Shown: piece by piece, positions 26,689 through 34,883 of the stretch
How positions within the stretch are numbered: the first letter of the stretch is position 1
Layout: every line of letters begins with the position of its first letter
NCBI RefSeq assembly: GCF_029946515.1
Contig: NZ_JARZHH010000062.1
Span: 1-64,000 of the forward strand
Source of the DNA: Polyangium sp. 6x1
GTDB taxonomy: Bacteria; Myxococcota_A; Polyangia; Polyangiales; Polyangiaceae
Direction of reading: 5' to 3'
Length of the DNA stretch: 64,000 bases
Position numbers and translations under genes: made by a program
The notes under the pieces: model-generated
The model's database searches: none
Seen by the model: the letters and a program-made list of their open reading frames with translations, nothing else
What the model was told of the DNA's origin: nothing

Positions 26689-27714
26689 CTAGGGCGCCCG
26701 CGCGACGACCAGATCCCGCGGCGAACCACGCATCACTTCTGCCTCGACGAACCCCGCGCGCAGGAGCTCGCCTCGAAGCTGCTCGCCGGTGAGCTGATCG
26801 CCGCGCATGGCCACGAGCATCACGAGCGACAGAATGGCCGCCGACGTCGGCCCTGCGCCGTCGTCATCGAGCAGGGTCTCGCTGATGAATACGTACCCGC
26901 CGGGGCGTAACGTACGAAGCGCTCCTGCGAGAATCCGGGCACGCTCGTCCTCGCTCCAGTCCGCGAGCACGGCCGAGAGCAGCACTGCGTCGGCTCCGCG
27001 GGCGTCGACTCCCTCGAGCAAATCGCCCGCCCGCACCTCGTGACGATCGCCGAGCCCTGCCTCGATGGATTGAGAACGAGCGATCTCGACCGCGGGCACG
27101 AGGTCGAAGCTCTGGACACACAATTCGGGAATCGACGAAAGCAGCTCCCGGGCGACTTGCCCCCCTCCACAGCCGAGGTCGACGAGGCGACGAATCCCGA
27201 ACGAACGGACGAGAGGGACGAGCGCCTCCCCGACACCACGACTCGCGTGATCCATGGCCGCGAGGAACGATCGATACTCGGCAGGGTGCCGCGCGAGCTC
27301 GGTGTAGGCCGCCTCGGCGACCGGCGCGCGCGCGAAGGTCCAGGCCGCGTGCTGCGGTTTGCCCGTCCGCGCGGCCGCCGCGAGCTGCCCGAAGACCGGC
27401 GCGACCTGCCGCTGGTGATGACGGATCACCAGAGCCAGGGAGCGCGGGCCGCCGCTCGCGAGCGCCGCGCGCGCGGCGTCGACGGCCTCGATCTTGTCGC
27501 CGTGGATCGTGACGAGTCCAAAGGACGCGAGGACACGGCAGAGGCGCCTCACCGCATCCTCGGTGGTCCCTGTCGCGCGCGCGAGCTCGTCGTGGGTGCG
27601 CGTTTCGCCGAGCGCATCGAAGACGCCGAGCTCGACCGCGGCAAAAAGCACGAAGGCGGGCAGGTAGCCCGTCACCATTCCCTCGATCCGCGACGCGAGG
27701 TCTTGCTCGTTCAT
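26689..27714 (-). CDS. SAM-dependent O-methyltransferase
   Basis: A 341-residue methyltransferase of the plant/actinobacterial small-molecule O-MT type. It has an N-terminal winged-helix dimerisation domain (ARATGTTEDAVRRLCRVLASFG) and a Rossmann domain with motif I VDLGCGGGQVARELL, then DLLEGVDARGADAVLLSAVL, RILAGALRTLRPGGYVFISE and a C-terminal MLVAMRGDQLTGEQ. Family members methylate phenolic or other hydroxyls of secondary metabolites. Its ATG overlaps the stop of the kynureninase-like gene (ATGA), making it the third gene of the prenyltransferase operon. The upstream in-frame extension is antisense shadow. Confidence 0.9.
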   Translation of the reverse strand: MNEQDLASRIEGMVTGYLPAFVLFAAVELGVFDALGETRTHDELARATGTTEDAVRRLCRVLASFGLVTIHGDKIEAVDAARAALASGGPRSLALVIRHHQRQVAPVFGQLAAAARTGKPQHAAWTFARAPVAEAAYTELARHPAEYRSFLAAMDHASRGVGEALVPLVRSFGIRRLVDLGCGGGQVARELLSSIPELCVQSFDLVPAVEIARSQSIEAGLGDRHEVRAGDLLEGVDARGADAVLLSAVLADWSEDERARILAGALRTLRPGGYVFISETLLDDDGAGPTSAAILSLVMLVAMRGDQLTGEQLRGELLRAGFVEAEVMRGSPRDLVVARAP

Positions 27715-28853
27715 GCAAGCCTCTCGGTCAGCCGCGCCATGAGCCGATCGCATTCGTCGTCCTCGAGGCAGGGATGAGGCCCGATGCGCAGACCGGCGCC
27801 GGGTCGCACGTCGATGTCGATGCCCTCCTGTTCGAGAGCCGCGACGATCGCCGCCGCGTCGCCGTGCGGAACACCGAGACAAACCATTCCGCCTCGTCGG
27901 TCGGCCCGGCGAGGCGTCGTGAGGGGCAGGCCAGCCGCCTCCGCATGCGCGAGGAGCCGCTCGGTGAGCTGGAGGCTCCGCTCGCGGAGCGCGGCCACCC
28001 CGACGTCGAGGACCCAGCGGATGCCGGCCCGCGACGTGTAAATGGGCTCCATCGCCGGCATTCCTTGTTCGAGCTTCGTCGCGGTTGCGGAGGGCTCGAA
28101 ATCGTCACGAAACCCGAGCAACTCTCGGTGCGCCATCCATCCCGGGAAGGCGGGCGTGATCTCGTCGAGGATCCCAGGCTCCACGTAGCCGAACGCGAGG
28201 CCCGTGCCGCCCCCGCCGACCCATTTGTGAAAACCTCCGACCAGCACGTGCGCGCCGAGCTCCGATGCGCTCACGGGGACGACGCCGATCGCCTGGTAGA
28301 CGTCGAGCACGAGCAGCGCCCCTGCCCTGCGCGCCGCAGACGCAATCGGCCGCGCGTCGAGGAGCGCGCCGTTCCTCGGCGACACGAGCGAGAGCGCGAC
28401 GACGCGCACGCGCTCGTCGATTTGGGCGGCGATGGCCTCGGCGTCGAGCGCATCGGGCCCCTTCGTGGGGAGATCCAGGACCTGAAAACCCCTCCGCTCC
28501 TGCGCGGCCCAGACGTAGCGGCTCGAATGAAAATCGCCCGTGCCGATCAGGATGCGCGAGCGCTCGCCGATGGGCTCGATCCCGGCGCAGATGGCTGCCT
28601 GCACGGCCGTCGCCGAGTCCCGCAGAAAAATGCTGCCCTGGGGCGCGCCGACGAGCTCCTCGGTCAAACGGTGCATCTCGGCCCAGCGCCCGGCCCACTC
28701 CGGAATGGCGCGGCTCCGCAGGACGAGCGTGCGCTCGTAGGCCCGGAGGTCGTCCATCATCTGGGACGGATACGGCCCCATGCATTGACAGGCGAAATAA
28801 CTTCGTTCGTCGAGGAGCGGGAACCGCCGTCGTTCACGGGCGAAATCAATCAT
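27711..28853 (-). CDS. Kynureninase-like PLP enzyme (class V aminotransferase fold)
   Basis: A 380-residue fold-type I PLP enzyme. SIFLRDSATAVQAAI is the phosphate-binding region, Asp184 in LVLDVYQAIG holds the pyridine nitrogen, and Lys210 in VGGFHKWVGGGGTG is the Schiff-base lysine. The following FGYVEPGILDEITP, PGWMAHRELLGF and LEQGMPAMEPIYTSRAGI strongly resemble kynureninases, which cleave kynurenine side chains. Relatives also include cysteine desulfurases and isopenicillin N epimerases, so the reaction could differ. Start and stop are coupled to both neighbours (TGATG with the fused prenyltransferase, ATGA with the methyltransferase). In that setting a tryptophan-derived substrate is likely, but this is inference. 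Confidence 0.88.
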   Translation of the reverse strand: MIDFARERRRFPLLDERSYFACQCMGPYPSQMMDDLRAYERTLVLRSRAIPEWAGRWAEMHRLTEELVGAPQGSIFLRDSATAVQAAICAGIEPIGERSRILIGTGDFHSSRYVWAAQERRGFQVLDLPTKGPDALDAEAIAAQIDERVRVVALSLVSPRNGALLDARPIASAARRAGALLVLDVYQAIGVVPVSASELGAHVLVGGFHKWVGGGGTGLAFGYVEPGILDEITPAFPGWMAHRELLGFRDDFEPSATATKLEQGMPAMEPIYTSRAGIRWVLDVGVAALRERSLQLTERLLAHAEAAGLPLTTPRRADRRGGMVCLGVPHGDAAAIVAALEQEGIDIDVRPGAGLRIGPHPCLEDDECDRLMARLTERLA

Positions 28854-30622
28854 CACGCCCTCGCGAAGCAGACGTGGTACATGGCGTCGAGGAAGGCCCA
28901 GGCGACGTCCCAGAGCTCCGCCGCCCCTCGGGCCGCGAGCCGCTTCTTGGGGCCCGCGGGGATCATCCGCGCGAGCGCATGGGACTCGTCGACGTGGTCG
29001 TGCTCGAGCTCCTCGTGCAGCACGAGCCATTCGAGCACGGGCGCCGGCAAGGTCTCCCTGTTGCGACGGAACAACTTGCCCAGGGCCAGATCGGCCTGCT
29101 TGCCGAGGACCTCCATGATGAGCGTCGCGCCGAGGCCCTCGTAAGGGCTGCGCGCGAGATAAAGCTCCTCCAGCGCAGCGCCGAAGACGCGGCCCGGCTC
29201 GAGCGACGCCGGCGACGGAGGCTCGGTGAGCCACTCCTTCACGCCGTTCGCGAAGACATCGAAGAGGACCTTGTGCGTCCGGCTCGGGTCTCCATTGCCG
29301 AGCTCGTCATTGAGCTGCTTGGCGAGGATCGAACGAATGGGGTCCTCTTCCACGCGCGCGACGACGCTCGCGAGGCGCCGCGCGAAATGCAGCGTGATCG
29401 CCTCGCGCATGTTGAGCACGAGGATCGCGAGGACACGCCCGTTGAAGGGCTCCCGTTCGAGCCTCGCGAAGAACGGATGGTCGGTGATGGGTCGCTCGTC
29501 GTGCCTACGGACGACGTGCTCGGGGTCGTCGACGCTCGGCGAAGGCAATACCTCGGCGTGCGACGGTTCGTCTGCGAGGGCGAGCGGCGCGAGATAGACG
29601 GTCGACGTGCGTCGCTCTCCGCCGGTCCGGAGGGCAGCCCATGCCAGGAGGCCGCTGCCCTGATCGAGCGGCCGCGCGGCGAGCGCCTCGACGGCGGACT
29701 CGTAAGGCGCGCTCGGAATGTCGATTTCGGCGAGCGCGCGGAGCACGCGGCCGTGCGCCGCGGCGTCGTTGCCTGCGAAGGCTCGTACGGGGACGTGGAC
29801 CGTGCACGCCCTCGGGAGGGTTTCACCCGCCGCGAAAGCGAGGCAGGTCGCGGGCTGATGCCGGGCCGAAAGCACGCCGTCTCCGCCGGCGACGGCTCGA
29901 ACGAAACGCGCGACCCGTTCGAGGTCGGCGCCGGGGACGGTGCTCGCGACGTGGAGCAGGTGCTCGAGCGGCGCGTCGTGAAGAAACCCGTACACCTTCA
30001 CGCGAGCGTCCGCACCGCTCGACAAATCGAGGGACAAGAATCGCAGCTCGTCGCGCTCCCTGCCGCGACAGAAGGCGCGCGCGACGGTCGACCACGTGTC
30101 GCGGAAGCCGAGGCGATCGAGCGCCTCCTCGACGAGCCGAGGGGCCGCGTGCGCCCCCTGGACGGCCGGGTTCAAGTAGACCTTGAACGAGGGCAAACCG
30201 CGCGCGTCGAAAGAGGCGCCATACCACAAAGCGAACGTGCCGATCGGCTCGCGTGGCAGGAACAGATCCGCGATGCGATCGAAGCGCTGGAAGTCGGCCC
30301 CGAGCTCGGTTTCCAGCACCGTTCGGAGGCCCTGCCCCGCGCGAAGGGTCTCCCCCAGCGTGCTCGCCCCCGCTGTCGGGAGCGCCTCGGCGAGGATACG
30401 CACCTCGGGCTCCACGCCGCCGAGGAGGAGCGAGAACTCGTACGGCGTGTGGTCGTCGCTCACCTGCGACGGCCACGCGGAATGCAGCAGATCGGGCGGA
30501 ACGAACAGATCGAACACACGCGTGACCGTGCTGGGGACCGCGTGACCGTGCACCGCGCGCCACAATCGTTCGAGCTTCGTGCTCCCCGATGCGTGCAAAG
30601 AAAGGGCTTGTTTGGGCTGCAT
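28853..30622 (-). CDS. Fusion: DMATS-type aromatic prenyltransferase plus heme-oxygenase-like metal oxidase
   Basis: A 589-residue two-domain enzyme. Residues ~20-350 match the ABBA-barrel DMATS indole prenyltransferases: YEFSLLLGGVEPEVRI, FKVYLNP, FLSLDLSSGADARVKVY and TSTVYLAPL. That class attaches dimethylallyl groups to tryptophan or indoles. Residues ~375-589 match the heme-oxygenase-like (HDO, iron-containing redox enzyme) family. Likely ligands are Glu407, Glu440 and His450 (NDELGNGDPSRTH), Glu504 (LIMEVLG), and His541, Asp545 and His548 (HDHVDESH). HDOs use a non-heme di-metal site to oxidise or fragment amino acids and fatty acids. Both domains look intact. The start is fixed by GGGAGG four to five bases before the ATG. 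It is the first gene of a coupled three-gene operon. I know of no described fusion of this kind, but could not search. Confidence 0.9.
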   Translation of the reverse strand: MQPKQALSLHASGSTKLERLWRAVHGHAVPSTVTRVFDLFVPPDLLHSAWPSQVSDDHTPYEFSLLLGGVEPEVRILAEALPTAGASTLGETLRAGQGLRTVLETELGADFQRFDRIADLFLPREPIGTFALWYGASFDARGLPSFKVYLNPAVQGAHAAPRLVEEALDRLGFRDTWSTVARAFCRGRERDELRFLSLDLSSGADARVKVYGFLHDAPLEHLLHVASTVPGADLERVARFVRAVAGGDGVLSARHQPATCLAFAAGETLPRACTVHVPVRAFAGNDAAAHGRVLRALAEIDIPSAPYESAVEALAARPLDQGSGLLAWAALRTGGERRTSTVYLAPLALADEPSHAEVLPSPSVDDPEHVVRRHDERPITDHPFFARLEREPFNGRVLAILVLNMREAITLHFARRLASVVARVEEDPIRSILAKQLNDELGNGDPSRTHKVLFDVFANGVKEWLTEPPSPASLEPGRVFGAALEELYLARSPYEGLGATLIMEVLGKQADLALGKLFRRNRETLPAPVLEWLVLHEELEHDHVDESHALARMIPAGPKKRLAARGAAELWDVAWAFLDAMYHVCFARA

Positions 30623-30643
30623 GTTACCTCCCAGGGCCGCGGC

Positions 30644-30671
30644 GTTATACATCACGCATGGGCCCCAGCAA
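30644..30671 (-). promoter_or_regulatory. Candidate sigma-70-type promoter of the prenyltransferase operon
   Basis: On the minus strand TTGCTG (-35-like, 30671-30666) is followed after 16 bases by TATAAC (-10-like, 30649-30644), in an otherwise GC-rich gap. The -10 lies about 21 bases before the ATG, giving a short leader that carries the GGGAGG ribosome site. The 100-bp gap to the upstream PAS-STAS gene leaves room for an independent promoter. Prediction only. Confidence 0.5.
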
Positions 30672-30722
30672 GACCCCTCTCGCACGCGCAGCAATGTTGG
30701 ATGGGAGTGATAAAAATTGTCG

Positions 30723-31724
30723 TTACTGCACGCGAGGCGTACCGCGGAGCGCGAATGCAATACCGCTCTGCAGATTGCCCCGCATGACGATCCCTTCGAG
30801 ATTGGTGCCGATCTCGATCAGGGTCCGCGCGACCTCGGGCCGCACGCCCGTGACGACCACGCGCGCGCCGAGCAGCCTCGCCGCGCGGGCCACCGCGACG
30901 ATCGCGCTCGCGACGTTCGCGTCCACGGTGCGCACGCCCGTGACGTCGAGGATGACGGTGTGCGCGCCGTGATGGCCGATGCCGTCGAGGAGGGTGGTCA
31001 TGATCCGCTCGACGCGGGCCTGGTCGACGCTGCCGATGATCGGCATGGCGACGACGCCGTCGGCGATCGGGACGAGGGGCGTCGAGAGCTCGCGGAGCGC
31101 CTCCTCCTGCGCCATGATCACCTGCTCGCGCAGGCGCACGCGCTCCTGCTCCTGTCGCTTCTGCTCCGTGATGTCCGTGGCGATGCCGCAGACGCCCATG
31201 AGCGCGCCCTGGATGTTCAGGATCGGGAACTTGATCGTGAAGTAATGGCGGGTCTCGTCCGGGAATGAGACCGCCTCCTCGAACTGAATGGGCTCGCCCC
31301 GGCGAGCCGCCTCCTCGTCCTTCTCCCGCATGGTCTGAACGATCTCCGGCGGGAAGAAGTCAGCGTCGGTCCGCCCGAGCAGGTCCTGCCGCTTCCTGGC
31401 GTACAGGACCTCGGCGCGGCGGTTCACGAGGAGGTAACGGCCGTCCGGATCCTTCACGAAAATGACGCTCGGCGAATGGTCGATGATCGCGTTCAAGAGG
31501 CGCCTGCGTTCGAGCTCGACGCGCTCGACCACGGCCGCGCGCATCGTCGGGGCCATGGGCCGCGGCGCTTCGATCCGGCCATCGACGAGCGCGCCTTCGA
31601 GCGCGATGACCTGCGCCCGCAGCGCCGCATTTTCACGCCGCAGCGCCGCGATCTCCGCCTCGAGCGCGGCGATGTCCGACCCCCCGGTGCCCGCCGCGCT
31701 CCCAGCCGTTCGTTCGTCTGCCAT
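30723..31724 (-). CDS. PAS-STAS regulator (RsbR/stressosome-like)
   Basis: A 333-residue soluble signalling protein. It opens with a coiled coil (IAALEAEIAALRRENAALRAQV). A PAS domain follows (residues ~75-190; SVIFVKDPDGRYLLVNRRAE ... GVCGIATDITEQKR). A STAS domain closes it (~205-325), with VILDVTGVRTVDANVASAIV and LLGARVVVTGVRPEV. RsbR-type STAS domains are phosphorylated on Thr in stressosomes; threonines are present in the DVTGVRT loop. It is a paralogue of the PAS-STAS protein encoded at 47741-48610. It precedes the prenyltransferase operon on the same strand and could regulate it. The ATG giving MADERT was chosen because the 128-codon extension is antisense-like low complexity. Confidence 0.87.
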   Translation of the reverse strand: MADERTAGSAAGTGGSDIAALEAEIAALRRENAALRAQVIALEGALVDGRIEAPRPMAPTMRAAVVERVELERRRLLNAIIDHSPSVIFVKDPDGRYLLVNRRAEVLYARKRQDLLGRTDADFFPPEIVQTMREKDEEAARRGEPIQFEEAVSFPDETRHYFTIKFPILNIQGALMGVCGIATDITEQKRQEQERVRLREQVIMAQEEALRELSTPLVPIADGVVAMPIIGSVDQARVERIMTTLLDGIGHHGAHTVILDVTGVRTVDANVASAIVAVARAARLLGARVVVTGVRPEVARTLIEIGTNLEGIVMRGNLQSGIAFALRGTPRVQ

Positions 31725-31838
31725 GACTGTCCGTTCTTGTATTCTTACAACGTTGTCCGAAATGAGCGCAAGCACGTCGGGGCGCTTTCGTTCCGCGGTT
31801 GAGTCGATCGCAACGGTCGTGCGACCATCACAACCTCC

Positions 31839-32735
31839 ATGCAATCGAATGTCTTCACCGCCGTGTTCATGCCGCTCGCGCTCGGCGTCATCATGCTGGG
31901 TCTCGGGCTCGGGCTCACGCTCGCGGATTTTCGCCGCGTCGTGGTGTACCCGCGGGCCGTCTTCGTCGGGCTCCTCTGCCAGACGGTGCTCCTGCCGCTC
32001 GCCTGCTATGGTATCGCGAAAAGCTTCGCGCTCCCGCCCGAGCTCGCCGTCGGACTCATGCTCCTCGCCGCCTCGCCCGGCGGCGCGACGGCGAACCTGT
32101 TCAGCCACCTCGCGAAGGGCGACGTCGCGCTGAACATCACGCTGACCGCAACGAACTCGCTCCTCAGCTTGTTCACGCTGCCGTTCATCGTGAACATGTC
32201 ACTCGCTGCGTTCCTCGGGACCGAAAAGAGCATTCCGCTCCAGTTCGACAAGGTGATCCAGGTCTTCGCCGTGGTGCTCGTGCCCGTGGGGATCGGCATG
32301 TGGATCCGCGCGAAGCGCCCGGCCGCCTCGGAGCGGCTGCAGAAGCCGGTGAAGATCACGTCGGCCGTGTTCCTCGTGCTCATCATCGCCGCGGCCGTGC
32401 TGAAGGAGCGGGCGAACCTGGTGACGTACTTCAAGCAGGTCGGCCTCGCGGCGCTCGTGTTCAACCTGGCCAGCATGGGCCTCGGCTACCTCGTCCCCCT
32501 GCTCGCGCGGCTGCCGAAGCGCCAGGCGACCGCGATCGGCATGGAGATCGGGATCCACAACGGCACGTTGGCGATCGCGATCGCCTCGACGCCGACGCTG
32601 CTCAACAATTCGATGATGGCCGTTCCGCCGGCCATCTACAGCCTGATCATGTTCTTCACGGCCGCCGCCTTCGGGAGCCTCGTGGCGCGCGGAAACGAGG
32701 ACGACGCGCCCGCCGAGCAGCCAAAGACGGCGTGA
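31839..32735 (+). CDS. Bile acid:sodium symporter (BASS/SBF) family transporter
   Basis: A 298-residue membrane protein with about nine or ten hydrophobic helices. It carries the family motifs LLAASPGGATANLFSHLAKGDVALN (crossover region, given here in part) and ATAIGMEIGIHNGTLAIAIA near the C-terminus. BASS carriers move organic anions such as bile acids, pyruvate or pantoate with sodium. The substrate is unknown. It is divergent from the PAS-STAS gene (114-bp gap), and its stop is 9 bp from the convergent transporter gene. Confidence 0.9.
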   Translation: MQSNVFTAVFMPLALGVIMLGLGLGLTLADFRRVVVYPRAVFVGLLCQTVLLPLACYGIAKSFALPPELAVGLMLLAASPGGATANLFSHLAKGDVALNITLTATNSLLSLFTLPFIVNMSLAAFLGTEKSIPLQFDKVIQVFAVVLVPVGIGMWIRAKRPAASERLQKPVKITSAVFLVLIIAAAVLKERANLVTYFKQVGLAALVFNLASMGLGYLVPLLARLPKRQATAIGMEIGIHNGTLAIAIASTPTLLNNSMMAVPPAIYSLIMFFTAAAFGSLVARGNEDDAPAEQPKTA

Positions 32736-32744
32736 GGCCCGCCT

Positions 32745-34883
32745 TCAGCCGCGCGCTTCCGCCTCGCGCGGCTCACGCATGAGATAGACGCCGAGCGCGA
32801 GCACGAGCGCCGCGGCGGCCGCGATCCCGACGGGCACTTGATCGTCTCGCACGAGCTTCTCCAGCCACGCCGGCCGCACCGCCAGGATCGTGACGGCGAG
32901 GGCGTTGTTGATGCCGTGCACGACGATGCCGGGCAGGAGCGACCGCGTGGCGTAGCGGGCGTAGCCGAGCAAGAGGCCAAGCGAGAACGTCGGGATCAGG
33001 CGGTAAATCGAGCCGTGCGCGAGGCCGAAGAGGAGCGACGAGGCGAGGAGCGCCACGCCGAACCCAGCACGCGTGAGGCCCGAGAAGAGCAGCCCGCGAA
33101 AGAGCGTCTCCTCGCAGAGCGCGGGCAGGACGGCGATGACGATCAAGAGCACCCAGAGGGGCTGTCCGTCGAGCAGGAGCGCGTCGCCGAGTTTGTCCGC
33201 GAACTCGCGGGGGACGGGCACGAGCCGCGTCGCGACGGCGCTCACGGCGGCGCCCCCGGAGAGGCCCGCGAGGACGGCGCCGACGAGGGCGCGCGGGCGC
33301 GGCAAGCGAAGGCCGAGCGTCTCGCGCATCGAGGCGCCCGACGCGGCAATGGCGGCGAGCGCGGGCAGGAAAAACAGGCCGATCTGGGTGCCGGCGAGCT
33401 GCGCGGTCTTGTTCGTCGTCTTCTCGACGAGGAAGCTCGCGTAAAACATCACGACGAGGATGACGGCGAAGGCGCCGAGGGAGAAGCCGAGGCTCGGGAT
33501 CCCGCCTTTTTGCCGCTCGAACGAGAAGACGGCGCGGAAGGAGCCACGGCCGCCGAGCAGGACGTCCTCGCGCTCGAAGACACGCGCGGCGAAGACGAGC
33601 GTGAGCGCGGCGAACAGGGTGGACGAGCCGAGCGTGAAGAGGACGAGATCGGGCGAGACGTCGCCGAGGTAAATCGCCTTGATGAGGAGCGCGACGTTGA
33701 GGAGCGGGACGAACGACGTGGCGACGGAGAGCTCCATCCCGGGCAAGGACGTGAGCATCGAGAGAAGCATGACGGGCAGATAGACGGGCGTGAGCAGGTT
33801 CTGCGCGTCCTTGAAATCGCGGGCGAAGGCCGCGATGGCGAGAAAGAGCGCCGAGAAGAGGAGCGTGACCGGGACGAGGAGCGCGAACGTGAGCGCGTGG
33901 GCCGAGAAAGGCACGTCCATCTCGCCGGGCAGGATGCGGCGCAGCGTGAGTCCGAGGCTCGCGACGTTGACGAGGGCCGTGACGAGGGAGACGACGAAGA
34001 CGGCGAGGAACTTGCCGGTGATGATCTCGATGGGCAGGAGCGGCGCGCAGAGGAGCGTCTGCATGGTGCCGCGCTCCTTCTCGCCGGCCGTCATGTCGGC
34101 CGCGCGGAGGAAGCCGCCGAGGAGCGACATGAGGATGAGCATCATCGGCATGAGCGTGCCGAGGACCTTGCCGACGCGCCGTTCGTCCGGCGCGACGTTG
34201 CGCGAGACGACCTCGAGCCCGGACGTGAATCCCTTGGGCAAACCTTTTTCGCCCTCGCGGGAGACGAGCAAGCCGTCACGGGCGCGGGCGAGCGCGAAAT
34301 CGAGGCGGTCGGCCGCGAAATCGGAGTCGCCCCAGACCGAGTCGTAATAAAGGGTGACGCGGGCGGCCTTGCCGGCGCGCACGTCCTCGGAAAAACCCCG
34401 CCACGGGACGAGCACGGCGTGCGCCTCGCGGGCGCCGACGAGCGCGCGGGCGGCGAGGGCGACGGCCGCGTCGGGCCTGTCCGCGTCGTGCTTTTTGATT
34501 TCGGCGCCCGCGTTTTCGGCATTCGAGGCTTTGCGAGGCGGCCCGGGCGGGCGCGGGGGCGCGGGCGCGGGCGGCGCAATGGCGCCGGCTTCGAGGTCCC
34601 GGCGGAGCGGCTCCGGGGCGCCGTGCCACGGCATGATTTCTAGCTTGTTCTCCTCGGCCGCGAGCGCGGCGGACACGTCGGGCGAGAGCTCGCCCCAGAC
34701 GGCGACCTTCGACGGGCGCGCCTCGAGCGCATCCGCCTCGGCGCCCGCCATCCGGCTCATGAGGAGCGCGAAGAGCGGATAGAGCATCATCGGCAAGAGG
34801 ACGAGGCTCACGAACGTGCGGCGATCCCGCAGCGTCTCGACGAGCTCCTTGCGCAGAATGACGAGGACGATGGAGAGCCTCAC
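32745..34883 (-). CDS. ABC-2 permease fused to CPBP intramembrane protease domain
   Basis: A 712-residue membrane protein of the NatB-like class. It begins LSIVLVILRKELVETLRDRR, followed by a membrane helix and a large extracytoplasmic loop. A cluster of helices follows (LMPMMLILMSLLGGFLRAAD, FLAVFVVSLVTALVNV). The last ~250 residues are a CPBP/Abi domain with EETLFRG, FGLAHGS and VVHGINNA, the putative metal or catalytic motifs. Permease-CPBP fusions are a recognised type; the protease half may be degenerate or regulatory. The GTG start has GGAGGT six bases upstream and overlaps the ATPase gene stop (GTGA). Together they form an exporter of unknown substrate, with sodium a family precedent. 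Confidence 0.88.
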   Translation of the reverse strand: MRLSIVLVILRKELVETLRDRRTFVSLVLLPMMLYPLFALLMSRMAGAEADALEARPSKVAVWGELSPDVSAALAAEENKLEIMPWHGAPEPLRRDLEAGAIAPPAPAPPRPPGPPRKASNAENAGAEIKKHDADRPDAAVALAARALVGAREAHAVLVPWRGFSEDVRAGKAARVTLYYDSVWGDSDFAADRLDFALARARDGLLVSREGEKGLPKGFTSGLEVVSRNVAPDERRVGKVLGTLMPMMLILMSLLGGFLRAADMTAGEKERGTMQTLLCAPLLPIEIITGKFLAVFVVSLVTALVNVASLGLTLRRILPGEMDVPFSAHALTFALLVPVTLLFSALFLAIAAFARDFKDAQNLLTPVYLPVMLLSMLTSLPGMELSVATSFVPLLNVALLIKAIYLGDVSPDLVLFTLGSSTLFAALTLVFAARVFEREDVLLGGRGSFRAVFSFERQKGGIPSLGFSLGAFAVILVVMFYASFLVEKTTNKTAQLAGTQIGLFFLPALAAIAASGASMRETLGLRLPRPRALVGAVLAGLSGGAAVSAVATRLVPVPREFADKLGDALLLDGQPLWVLLIVIAVLPALCEETLFRGLLFSGLTRAGFGVALLASSLLFGLAHGSIYRLIPTFSLGLLLGYARYATRSLLPGIVVHGINNALAVTILAVRPAWLEKLVRDDQVPVGIAAAAALVLALGVYLMREPREAEARG

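Noticed and set aside
32838-34643. Antisense frame over the permease-CPBP gene
   Set aside because: Charged low-complexity product (EEAEEERRGEERH-like) opposite a convincing membrane protein.
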